From: Patulibacter brassicae | GTDB taxonomy: Bacteria; Actinomycetota; Thermoleophilia; Solirubrobacterales; Solirubrobacteraceae | DNA: 64,000 nucleotides | Direction of reading: 5' to 3' | NCBI RefSeq assembly: GCF_033949425.1 | Contig: NZ_JAXAVX010000006.1 | Location: forward strand, 130,162 to 194,161 | In this document: piece by piece, positions 55,323 to 62,557 of the stretch | How positions within the stretch are numbered: position 1 is the first letter of the stretch | How the letters are laid out: every line of letters starts with the position of its first letter | Notes under the pieces: generated by a model | Seen by the model: the letters and a program-made list of their open reading frames with translations, nothing else | What the model was told of the DNA's origin: nothing | The model's database searches: none | Translations under genes and position numbers: made by a program

Positions 55323-56321
55323 TCAGCTCGTGGCGGGGACCTTCGTCGCCGGATCGCCGTCGATCGCGGCAGCGAGCTGCGGCACGACCTGCTTCAGCAG
55401 GTACGGCCGGCTCAGCGGGCTGTTGTAGCCGAGCGCGCCGGCGAAGTTCGAGTCGCCGGTCGCGGTGATGACCCGACCCTCGCGCACGACCTTCAGGCGG
55501 CGGTAGAGCGGGTCGCGCAGGATGCCCTTGGCGTCGTCGGTGATGAGGACGAGCGCGTCCTTGTCGAGCAGGCGCAGCTGCTCGCGGCTGATCTCCTCCT
55601 CGCCGCCGTCCTTCGGCGTCACGAAGCCGAGGTCGGTGAAGAACTGCTGGCGCAGGTCGTCGTTGCCGAGCGTGAACAGCGTCCCCCCGGACTCGAACGC
55701 GACGACGAGCTCCTTGCCCCGGAAGTCCGGGTGCGCCTTCGCGGCGGCCGCGAACTGGCCGTCGACGTCCTCGATGACCTTCGCGGCCTCGGCCTCCTTG
55801 CCGAGCGCCTCGCCGGTCTGGCGGAGCTGGTCGTCCCAGGGAGTGCCGCCGGTCGGCGCGTCCTTCGACTGCGCGACCGTCGGCGCCAGCGCCGCGAGCC
55901 GGTCGTAGACGGCCTGGTCGATGAACGAGTAGATGCCGAGGATGACGTCGGGCTTGGCGGCCGCGACCTTCTCGATCGAGATCTGCTCCCCGCCGATCAG
56001 CGTCGCCGGGTCGCTCTTGGCCTCCGGGGCCCACGGGCGGTCCTGGTAGTCGTACGGCCCGAGGAACTCGCGGATCGCGACCGGCTTGACGCCGAGCGCC
56101 AGGGCGAAGTCCTGCTCGTTGAAGCCGGCGGTGACGACCCGCTGCGGTGCGCGCTCGATCGTCGCGCGGCCGAAGGCGTGGTCGATCGTCACCGGGAACG
56201 CGGCGGCGGACGCCTCGGTGCTCGCCGCGGGAGCGGAGGTCGTCGTGCCCTCGTCGTCGTCGCCACAGGCGCCCAGCGCGAGCGCGGCGCAGCCGAGGAG
56301 GACCGTCAGGAGTCGTCGCAT
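55323..56321 (-). CDS. Siderophore-type ABC transporter binding lipoprotein
   Basis: 332 residues. Lipoprotein signal with lipobox L-G-A-C at residues 16-19, a Thr/Ser/Ala linker, then a FepB/TroA-like two-lobed fold: HAFGRATIERAPQRVVTAGFNEQDFALALGVKPV, PDVILGIYSFIDQAVYDRLAALAPTV, GDSNFAGALGYNSPLSRPYLL. Binds a ferric siderophore or related chelate outside the cell. ATG 56321 is leaderless behind TACGGT (56328-56333, minus strand). Divergent from the permeases across the double palindrome. Confidence 0.92.
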   Translation of the reverse strand: MRRLLTVLLGCAALALGACGDDDEGTTTSAPAASTEASAAAFPVTIDHAFGRATIERAPQRVVTAGFNEQDFALALGVKPVAIREFLGPYDYQDRPWAPEAKSDPATLIGGEQISIEKVAAAKPDVILGIYSFIDQAVYDRLAALAPTVAQSKDAPTGGTPWDDQLRQTGEALGKEAEAAKVIEDVDGQFAAAAKAHPDFRGKELVVAFESGGTLFTLGNDDLRQQFFTDLGFVTPKDGGEEEISREQLRLLDKDALVLITDDAKGILRDPLYRRLKVVREGRVITATGDSNFAGALGYNSPLSRPYLLKQVVPQLAAAIDGDPATKVPATS

Positions 56322-56327
56322 GGGCGC

Positions 56328-56392
56328 ACCGTACTGCGTTCGGGATGCCGAACACGGTTCGGGTTCGGCACCCCGAACCCGCCCGATATCCT
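56328..56392. promoter_or_regulatory. Divergent iron-uptake promoters with two palindromic operators
   Basis: Minus -10 TACGGT (56328-56333), plus -10 TATCCT (56387-56392). Between them GTTCGG-GATG-CCGAAC (56338-56353) and GTTCGG-CACC-CCGAAC (56363-56378), centres 25 bases apart, with one more GTTCGG half-site at 56357-56362. Each palindrome sits about where a -35 box would be for one of the promoters. Expected for an iron-responsive repressor. Confidence 0.8.
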
Positions 56393-56400
56393 GAGGCGCC

Positions 56401-57417
56401 GTGCGCCGCCCGACCGTCTCGGTGCGCGGCACGCCTGCCCGCGCGACCGGGCTGCTGCTCGCCGCGCTGCTGCTCCTCGTCGCGGTCGTGCTGAGCGTCA
56501 GCGTCGGCTCGCGCTCGATCCCGATCGCGGACGTCTGGTCGCTCGTCGTGCACCGCGACGACAGCGAGGCCTCGCTCATCGTGCACGAGGTCCGCCTGCC
56601 GCGGACGGTCCTGGGGCTGCTCGTCGGCGCGGGGCTCGGCCTCGCGGGCGCGCTCCTGCAGGCGCTGACCCGCAATCCCCTCGCCGATCCCGGGCTGCTG
56701 GGCGTGACGTACGGCGCCGCGGCGGCCGTCGTCGTCGCGGTGGCGCTGCTCGGGCCGGTCGCTCCGGCGCTGCAGGTGTGGTTCGCGATCCTCGGCGCGG
56801 GCGCGGCGACCGCCGTCGTCTACGTGGTCGCCGGTGGCTCGCGCGCCACGCCGGTGCGCCTGGCGCTCGCCGGCATCGCGATGACCTTCGCGCTCTACGC
56901 GGTGGTGCGCGGCGCGACGATCCTCGACCGCAGCGCGCTCGAGCGCTACCGGTTCTGGCAGGTCGGCTCGCTCAGCGGCCAGGACCCGGACCGGGTGTTG
57001 CAGATGGCGCCGTTCCTCGCGGTCGGGATCGTCCTGGCCCTCCTCCTCGCTCGGCCGCTGAACGCGCTGGCGCTCGGTGACGAGGCGGGCCGGGCGCTCG
57101 GGCTGCGCGCCGGGGCGACCCGCACGACGACGATCGTCGCCGCGACGCTGCTGGCCGGCGCGGCGACCGCCGCGGCCGGGCCGCTGGCGTTCGTCGGCCT
57201 CGTCGTCCCGCACGTCGCGCGGATCCTCGCGGGCCCCGACCACCGGTGGAGCCTGCCCTACGCCCTGGTGCTGGCACCGGCGCTCCTGCTGCTCGCCGAC
57301 GTCGTCGGGCGGGTCGTCGCCTCGCCGCAGGAGCTGCGGGTCTCGATCGTCATCTCGCTCATCGGCGGTCCGGTCTTCATCCTCCTCGTCCGCCGCCGGG
57401 GCGTGCCGCGGCTGTGA
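56401..57417 (+). CDS. Siderophore ABC transporter permease, FecCD family (first)
   Basis: 338 residues with about nine hydrophobic helices. RLPRTVLGLLVGAGLGLAGALLQALTRNPLADPGLLGV and the cytoplasmic coupling loop near DEAGRALGLRAG mark the FecCD/BtuC family; GPLAFVGLVVPHVARIL is near the end. GTG 56401 follows TATCCT by eight bases. Overlaps the second permease by four bases. Confidence 0.93.
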   Translation: MRRPTVSVRGTPARATGLLLAALLLLVAVVLSVSVGSRSIPIADVWSLVVHRDDSEASLIVHEVRLPRTVLGLLVGAGLGLAGALLQALTRNPLADPGLLGVTYGAAAAVVVAVALLGPVAPALQVWFAILGAGAATAVVYVVAGGSRATPVRLALAGIAMTFALYAVVRGATILDRSALERYRFWQVGSLSGQDPDRVLQMAPFLAVGIVLALLLARPLNALALGDEAGRALGLRAGATRTTTIVAATLLAGAATAAAGPLAFVGLVVPHVARILAGPDHRWSLPYALVLAPALLLLADVVGRVVASPQELRVSIVISLIGGPVFILLVRRRGVPRL

Positions 57418-58472
57418 GCGTCGTCCCGGACCTCGCGCGGCGTCGTGGCCGCCGTCCCCGCCGTCCAGGGGCGGACGGTCCGCGCGCGCTCGTCGTCGGC
57501 GTCGCCCTCGGGGTCGTGGCGACGCTGCTCGTCGTCGTCTCCGTGGCCACCGGCGAGTTCTCGATCCCGCTGCGGGACGTCGTCGACGCGCTGCTCGGCG
57601 GCGGCGACCGCTCGACCTCCTACATCGTCGAGACGCTGCGCCTGCCGCGGGCGGTCTGCGCGCTGCTCGTCGGCGCGGCCCTCGGCACGGCCGGCGGCAT
57701 CTTCCAGCGCGTCACGCGCAACCCGCTCGGCAGCCCCGACGTCGTCGGGCTCACGTCCGGCGCCGCGGCCGGCGCCGTCGCGCAGATCGTCTTCGTCGAC
57801 GGCGGCGACACCGCGGCGATCGCGCTCGCAGCGCTCGTCGGCGGGGCCGGCACGGCCGTCGTCGTCTGGCTGCTGGCGCTCCGCGGCAGCGACCTCGTGG
57901 CCGGCGCGCGGCTCGTGCTCATCGGCGTGGGCCTGAGCTTCGTGCTCATCGCGCTGACCGAGTGGATGCTCACGCGCACGACGCTCCAGACGGCGGCGCA
58001 GGCGAACGTCTGGATCACCGGCAGCCTCAACGCGCGGGGATGGGAGAACGCCGTCCCGGTGGCGATCGCCCTGGCGGTGCTCCTGCCGGGCGCGGTGCTC
58101 CTCGAGCGTCGCCTGCGGGTCCTCGAGCTCGGCGAGCAGGTCGCGGTCGGCCTCGGGCTCGGCGTGCGCCGCGCCCAGGGCCTGCTCCTGCTCGTCGCCG
58201 TCGGGCTGGCGTCCGTCGCCGTCTCCACGACCGGGCCGGTCCTGTTCGTCGCCCTGGCCGCGCCGCAGATCGCCCGCCGGATCGCCGGGACGAGCGTGCC
58301 CACTCCCGTGCTCTCGGCGCTCACCGGCGCGGTGCTCCTGCTCGGCGCCGACGTCCTCTCGCAGCGCGTCTTCGGCGCTGAGCGCATCCCCGTGGGCGTC
58401 GTCACCGGCGCGCTCGGCGGCACATACCTCCTGTGGCTGCTCGTGAGCGAGCGGCGGGCGGGTCGGGTCTAG
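57414..58472 (+). CDS. Siderophore ABC transporter permease, FecCD family (second)
   Basis: 352 residues. LRLPRAVCALLVGAALGTAGGIFQRVTRNPLGSPDVVGL, GEQVAVGLGLGVRRAQ and TTGPVLFVALAAPQIARRI parallel the first permease, so the pair is a FepD/FepG-like heterodimer. GTG 57414 lies in a GTGA overlap with the previous stop. The ATP-binding FepC subunit is not in the window. Confidence 0.93.
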   Translation: MSVVPDLARRRGRRPRRPGADGPRALVVGVALGVVATLLVVVSVATGEFSIPLRDVVDALLGGGDRSTSYIVETLRLPRAVCALLVGAALGTAGGIFQRVTRNPLGSPDVVGLTSGAAAGAVAQIVFVDGGDTAAIALAALVGGAGTAVVVWLLALRGSDLVAGARLVLIGVGLSFVLIALTEWMLTRTTLQTAAQANVWITGSLNARGWENAVPVAIALAVLLPGAVLLERRLRVLELGEQVAVGLGLGVRRAQGLLLLVAVGLASVAVSTTGPVLFVALAAPQIARRIAGTSVPTPVLSALTGAVLLLGADVLSQRVFGAERIPVGVVTGALGGTYLLWLLVSERRAGRV

Positions 58473-58485
58473 GAGCGCCCCCCCC

Positions 58486-59271
58486 GTGCGGCCCACGGAC
58501 TACGCTCGGGGCCTGCCGCGCGACGACCGTCCGACCGTCCTCATCCTCGGCGGGACGACCGAGGCCCGCGAGCTCGCCGACGCGCTCGTGGCCGACGGCG
58601 ACGTCCGCGCCGTCACGTCGCTGGCGGGGCGCACCCGCGAGCCGCGCCCGGTGGCGGGCGAGGTCCGGGTCGGCGGCTTCGGCTGCAGCGCGGCGATGGC
58701 GCGCTGGCTCGCCGCGGAGCGGGCAGCGGTGGTCGTCGACGCCACCCACCCCTTCGCGCACGCCGTCTCGGTCGAGGCGCGCGCCGCCGCGCGGCGGGCC
58801 GGCGTGCCCCTCGTCCGACTCGTCCGCCCGGGCTGGACGGCCGGCCCTGGCGACGCGTGGCACCACGTGGACGACGTGGCGGCCGCCGCGGCGCTGCTGC
58901 CCGCGGTCGGCCGGCGCGCGTTCCTCGCCGTCGGCCGGCAGGAGCTGGGGGCCTTCGCCCGTCTCGACGGCGTGTGGTGCCTCGTCCGCTCGATCGAGCG
59001 CCCCGACGGGCCGCTGCCGGCGCGGCACGAGCTGCTGCTCGACCGCGGTCCGTACGACCGCGACGGCGAGACCGCGCTGCTGCGCGAGCACCGGATCGAG
59101 GTCGTGGTGACGAAGGACAGCGGCGGCGACGGCACCCGCGCGAAGCTCGACGCCGCGCGGGACCTCGGGATCCCGGTGATCGTCGTCCGCCGTCCGTCGA
59201 CGGCCACGGGCGGCGAGCCGACGGTCGCGACGGCGCGGGAGCGGATCCGGTCGGTCCTCGCCCGGTCCTGA
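58486..59271 (+). CDS. cobK: Precorrin-6A/cobalt-precorrin-6A reductase
   Basis: 261 residues. VLILGGTTEARELADALVADG, VGGFGCSAAMARWLAAE, VVDATHPFAHAVS, RPGWTAGPGDAWHHVDD and VVTKDSGGDGTRAKLDAARDLGIPVIVVRRP are typical of CobK/CbiJ. It reduces precorrin-6A in cobalamin synthesis with NADPH. GTG 58486 follows the permease stop by 13 bases, with TAGGAG upstream as a possible ribosome site, so it is probably in the transporter operon. No other cob gene is in view. Confidence 0.9.
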   Translation: MRPTDYARGLPRDDRPTVLILGGTTEARELADALVADGDVRAVTSLAGRTREPRPVAGEVRVGGFGCSAAMARWLAAERAAVVVDATHPFAHAVSVEARAAARRAGVPLVRLVRPGWTAGPGDAWHHVDDVAAAAALLPAVGRRAFLAVGRQELGAFARLDGVWCLVRSIERPDGPLPARHELLLDRGPYDRDGETALLREHRIEVVVTKDSGGDGTRAKLDAARDLGIPVIVVRRPSTATGGEPTVATARERIRSVLARS

Positions 59272-59568
59272 GGCACGCCGCGCGGCGACCGCGCGACGGT
59301 CGCGGCGGAGCCCGAGGGCCCCGGGCCCCGGCGGGATCCTCCGGCGCGCTCGCGGCGAGCGGGCCGGCGGTCGGACGGGGTCGGCCATCCCCGTCGCGCC
59401 CTCGCGGGAGCAGCGCGCTCGCCCGCCCGTCGACCGGCGACCTCGACGGCGACGTGGGCCGCCGACCCGCGTCGCTTGCGGTTCGCGGACGGACGCGGCC
59501 CGACCGGGCCGGCGGGCGCGTCGTCGTCCCAGCGGGGCCGGGCGGCCCGACGTGGGACCCTGGGCGGC
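59272..59568. other. Gene-free stretch between cobK and the glycosylase
   Basis: About 300 bases, GC-rich and uniform. Contains GACCCT (59556-59561), a likely -10 box ending seven bases before GTG 59569. Nothing else is supported. Confidence 0.4.
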
Positions 59569-60411
59569 GTGCCCGAGGGCGACTCGATCCATCACGCGGC
59601 CCGCCGGATCGGCCGGGTCGTCCTCGGCGGCCCGCTCGACCGCGTCGTGACGCCGAGCCCGCGCACGGCGCCGCGGGGCTGGGACCGGCGCCTCGCGGGG
59701 CGCGAGGTCGTGGCGCTGGACCCGCGGGGCAAGCACCTGCTGATCCGCTTCGACGACGGCCTCGTCCTGCACAGCCACCTGCGCATGACCGGCAGCTGGC
59801 GGGTCCGCCCCGCCCCGGGCGGCACGGGTCCGGATCTCGCCGTCACCGCGCGCCCCGGCGCCCCCGCCCGCCGCGGCGCCGGCCGCGGCGGGCGGCCGTA
59901 CTCGGCCCGCACGTGGCTCGTGCTCGGCCGGGGCGAGCAGGACGTCCTGCAGATCGGCGGGCCGTTCCTCGAGCTGCGCACGAGCGCCCAGGTCGCCGGC
60001 GATCCGCGGCTCGCGGCCCTCGGCCCGGACCTCTGCGCCGAGGCCTTCGACGCCGACCGCGCCGTCGCCCGCCTGCGCCAGGACGACCCGACGCGGCCCG
60101 TCGGCGACGCGCTCCTGGACCAGCGCTCGGTCGCCGGGATCGGCAACGTCTGGAAGAGCGAGGGCTGCTTCGCCGCCGCGATCGATCCGTGGCGGCCGCT
60201 CGGCCGCACGACGGACGACGAGCTCCACGCGATCCTCGCCGCCGTCCGTCCCGGGATCCGCCGCTGCGCGGTCGAGGGCACGCACCTGCGCCCGAAGCAC
60301 GTCTACGGCAAGCAGGGCCGTCCGTGCCCGCGGTGCGGCACGACGATCCGCAGCGCGGCGATGGGCGACGACAACCGCACGACCTCGTGGTGCCCAGGGT
60401 GCCAGCGATGA
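59569..60411 (+). CDS. Fpg/Nei-family DNA glycosylase (endonuclease VIII-like)
   Basis: 280 residues. After removal of the initiator residue the chain begins with the catalytic Pro-Glu of PEGDSIHHAARRI, typical of actinobacterial Nei2. LVLHSHLRMTGSWRV, the helix-two-turn-helix DQRSVAGIGNVWKSEG and a C-terminal zinc finger (CPRCGTTI ... SWCPGCQR) complete the family. Removes oxidised pyrimidines with beta-delta elimination. Its stop overlaps the next ATG (ATGA). Confidence 0.92.
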   Translation: MPEGDSIHHAARRIGRVVLGGPLDRVVTPSPRTAPRGWDRRLAGREVVALDPRGKHLLIRFDDGLVLHSHLRMTGSWRVRPAPGGTGPDLAVTARPGAPARRGAGRGGRPYSARTWLVLGRGEQDVLQIGGPFLELRTSAQVAGDPRLAALGPDLCAEAFDADRAVARLRQDDPTRPVGDALLDQRSVAGIGNVWKSEGCFAAAIDPWRPLGRTTDDELHAILAAVRPGIRRCAVEGTHLRPKHVYGKQGRPCPRCGTTIRSAAMGDDNRTTSWCPGCQR

Positions 60412-61148
60412 GCGGGGCGGCCGGGTGGCCCGGGGCGGCCGCGCGCGCGAGCGGCCGGACGCTACGGATCGGCCACAAGGGCTGCGCCGCCGTCGTGCCC
60501 GGCAACACCCTCGAGGCGCTCGAGCGGGCCGCCGAGCTCGGCGTCGACGCGGTCGAGTTCGACGCGCTCCCCGACGGTCACGGCGGCCTGCGACTGGCCC
60601 ACGACCCCGACGACCTCGCCGCGCGCCCTGACGCCCCGACGCTCGCCCAGGCGCTCGACCGGCTCGCGCAGCCCGACCTCGCGCACCTCGGCATCGACCT
60701 CGACAGCAAGTGGCACGGCGACGAGGAGCAGATCGTCGCCGCGCTGCGGGAGCGCGATCTGCTCGACCGGACGCTCGTGTCGACGATGGAGGTCGTCACG
60801 CTCGTCCGCCTGCGCGAGATCGAGCCGGCGCTGCGCCTCGGCTGGTCGGTGCCGCGGGTGCGCCGCAACCCGCTGAGCCATCCGGCGACCCGCCCGATCG
60901 GCGTCGCCGCCGTCCTCGCGGCGCGCCGGATCCTGCCGCGGCGGCTCATCGCCGCCCTGCGCGAAGGCCGGGTCGACGCGGTCATGGCCCACGAGTCCCT
61001 CGTGAGCCCCGCGTTCGCCCGCGCCGTCACCGCCCACGGCGAGCTCTACGCCTGGACCGTCGACGACGCCGCCCGCGCCGCCCGCCTCGTCGCGCTCGGC
61101 GTCACCGGGGTCATCTCGAACGACCCGCGCCTGGTGCCGGCGGGCTGA
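60408..61148 (+). CDS. Glycerophosphodiester phosphodiesterase
   Basis: 246 residues, a GDPD TIM barrel: RIGHKGCAAVVPGNTLEALERA (His/Arg motif with Lys in place of Arg), VEFDALPDGHGGLRLAHDPDD, LGIDLDSKW, and the end LYAWTVDDAARAARLVALGVTGVISNDP. Hydrolyses glycerophosphodiesters to glycerol-3-phosphate and an alcohol. Translationally coupled to the glycosylase (four-base overlap). Confidence 0.9.
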   Translation: MSGAAGWPGAAARASGRTLRIGHKGCAAVVPGNTLEALERAAELGVDAVEFDALPDGHGGLRLAHDPDDLAARPDAPTLAQALDRLAQPDLAHLGIDLDSKWHGDEEQIVAALRERDLLDRTLVSTMEVVTLVRLREIEPALRLGWSVPRVRRNPLSHPATRPIGVAAVLAARRILPRRLIAALREGRVDAVMAHESLVSPAFARAVTAHGELYAWTVDDAARAARLVALGVTGVISNDPRLVPAG

Positions 61149-61180
61149 CGTCGCACGGGCGCCGCGATCGGCGCCGGGAT

Positions 61181-61261
61181 GGCACGGGGAAGCACCGGGC
61201 GGCGCGGGGGAGCACCGGGCGGCGCGGCGGGACGGCACGGGGAAGCACCGGGGCGGCGCGG
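61181..61261. repeat. GC-rich direct repeats after the GDPD gene
   Basis: AGCACCGGG(G)CGGCGCGG occurs at 61191-61207, 61211-61227 and 61244-61261; the first and last are preceded by the same ten bases, GGCACGGGGA (61181-61190, 61234-61243). Confidence 0.75.
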
Positions 61262-61313
61262 CGGGACGGCCGGGGCGCGACCCGCCGCCCGGACGAGGCC
61301 GAGGGCGGTGAGC

Positions 61314-61401
61314 ATGCTGGGTGCTGGGTGCTGGGTGCTGGGTGCTGGGTGCTGGGTTCCGGGTTCCGGACGCCGGGTAGGTCGGATGTCGGATGCCGGA
61401 C
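61314..61401. repeat. Tandem heptamer repeat (GTGCTGG and variants)
   Basis: Bases 61314-61376 are nine 7-base units: one ATGCTGG, five GTGCTGG, two GTTCCGG, one ACGCCGG. After GTAG, three more 7-base units (two GTCGGAT, one GCCGGAC) reach 61401. Short sequence repeats of this kind expand by slippage. Confidence 0.9.
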
Positions 61402-61620
61402 GTCGCGCTCGTCGTCCCGCGCCGCGCGACCTCGACCTTCGGCGTGCCATGCGCGCGACCCGTCGGTCTCGTTCGCGTCTCCGCACCGAGACCGACGTTC
61501 CGCATGCGACTCCAGACCGGTCACGACGCTCGCGCGGAGGGCTCGGCCCGCGGCACCGCCTCGTGTCGCGGCGCCGTTCCGGCCCGTGCGAGGCGTCGAG
61601 CTCGTCCCGGGCGGTCTCAC

Positions 61621-61800
61621 GACCTCGACGTTCTGCAGGTCGCCCGTGTCGTTCGTCGTGCTCGCGCCGCGCGGCGTCTCGATCTCGACGTTCTGCAGGT
61701 CGTCCGTGTCGTTGGTGGTGCTCGCGCCGTGCGGCGTCCCGACTTCGACGTTCTGCAAGTCGCCCGTGTCGTTCGTCGTGCTCGGGCCGTGGGGCGCCCC
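61621..61800. repeat. Three tandem 60-base repeats
   Basis: Units 61621-61680, 61681-61740 and 61741-61800 differ at 11 positions in all; a fourth copy begins at 61801 (first ten bases only). Read on the minus strand each unit is a 20-residue polar peptide of the form TPxGASTTNDTGDLQNVEx. No convincing start, ribosome site or continuing coding bias surrounds it. Confidence 0.85.
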
Positions 61801-62005
61801 GACCTCGACGATCCGCGTGCCGGTGTCGGCGCGCGTCGCGCCGGCCACCGGCCACCGGACGCTGGGGCACCCGCGGCCGACGCCGCCGTGGCGGGCCCCC
61901 GCGAGTCGCGCCGCGACCCGGACGGCACCGCGGGCGCGGTCGCGGCCCGGAGACGGCGAGCGATCACGCCGCGTGACGGATCTGGAGGTGGCCCGTAGTG
62001 TCCCC

Positions 62006-62557
62006 ATGAGCGAGACCGCGACCGCCACGCTCGCGCTGCCCACCCCCCGCCGGAGAACGATGGACGTCGAGGCGCTGTACCGCTCCTGCGCCGACGACCT
62101 CTACGCCTACGTGCGGACGGTGGTGCGCGATCCGACCCTCGCCGAGGACGTCGTCGCCGTCGCCTTCGAGCGCGCCCTCGCGCGCCGGGGGCGCTTCGAC
62201 GACCGGCGCGGGTCACCGCGGGCCTGGCTCTTCACGATCGCGCGCAACGCGGCGATCGACGAGCTGCGACGGGGGACGAAGGGCGCGGCCCTGACCCACG
62301 ATCCCGTCGACGAGCGACAGCCCGATCCGGCCGAGCTCGTCGTGCAGCGCGACGAGCGCGCCGCGCGTGACGCGTCCGTCGCCGCGGCGATCGCGTCGCT
62401 GCCGGGCCGCGACCGCGAGCTCGTCGCCCTGAAGTTCCACGCCGGGCTCTCGAACGCCGAGATCGCCCGCGTCCTCGAGCTGTCGCCGACGAACGTCGGC
62501 AGCCGCCTGCACCGGATCCTGACCCGCCTGAGGGAGGCCTGCCATGTGGAAGCGTGA
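62006..62557 (+). CDS. ECF sigma factor
   Basis: 183 residues from ATG 62006. Region 2: LYRSCADDLYAYVRTVVRDPTLAEDVVAVAFERAL and SPRAWLFTIARNAAIDELRR; region 4: LPGRDRELVALKFHAGLSNAEIARVLELSPTNVGSRLHRILTRLRE. TAGTGT (61996-62001) lies only four bases before this ATG, shorter than in other genes here, so ATG 62060 (165 residues) is possible. It overlaps the DUF4349 gene by 14 bases. Confidence 0.9.
   Translation: MSETATATLALPTPRRRTMDVEALYRSCADDLYAYVRTVVRDPTLAEDVVAVAFERALARRGRFDDRRGSPRAWLFTIARNAAIDELRRGTKGAALTHDPVDERQPDPAELVVQRDERAARDASVAAAIASLPGRDRELVALKFHAGLSNAEIARVLELSPTNVGSRLHRILTRLREACHVEA

Noticed and set aside
38443..56400. PafBC-type (RecA-NDp) promoters before the DNA-repair genes
   Set aside because: No TTGTCRGTG-N8-TANNNT match was seen before udg, lhr, nei, uvrA2 or the MrfA-like gene; the presence of fused PafBC alone does not show that they belong to its regulon.
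61314..61401. CRISPR-like array
   Set aside because: The repeats are 7 bases long and directly adjacent, with no spacers and no cas genes.
61111..62043. A single 310-residue minus-strand protein spanning the whole repeat region
   Set aside because: Apart from the 60-base units it lacks coding bias (codons such as ACA, CTA, AGA near its start) and passes through the heptamer array, so it is probably not a real protein.
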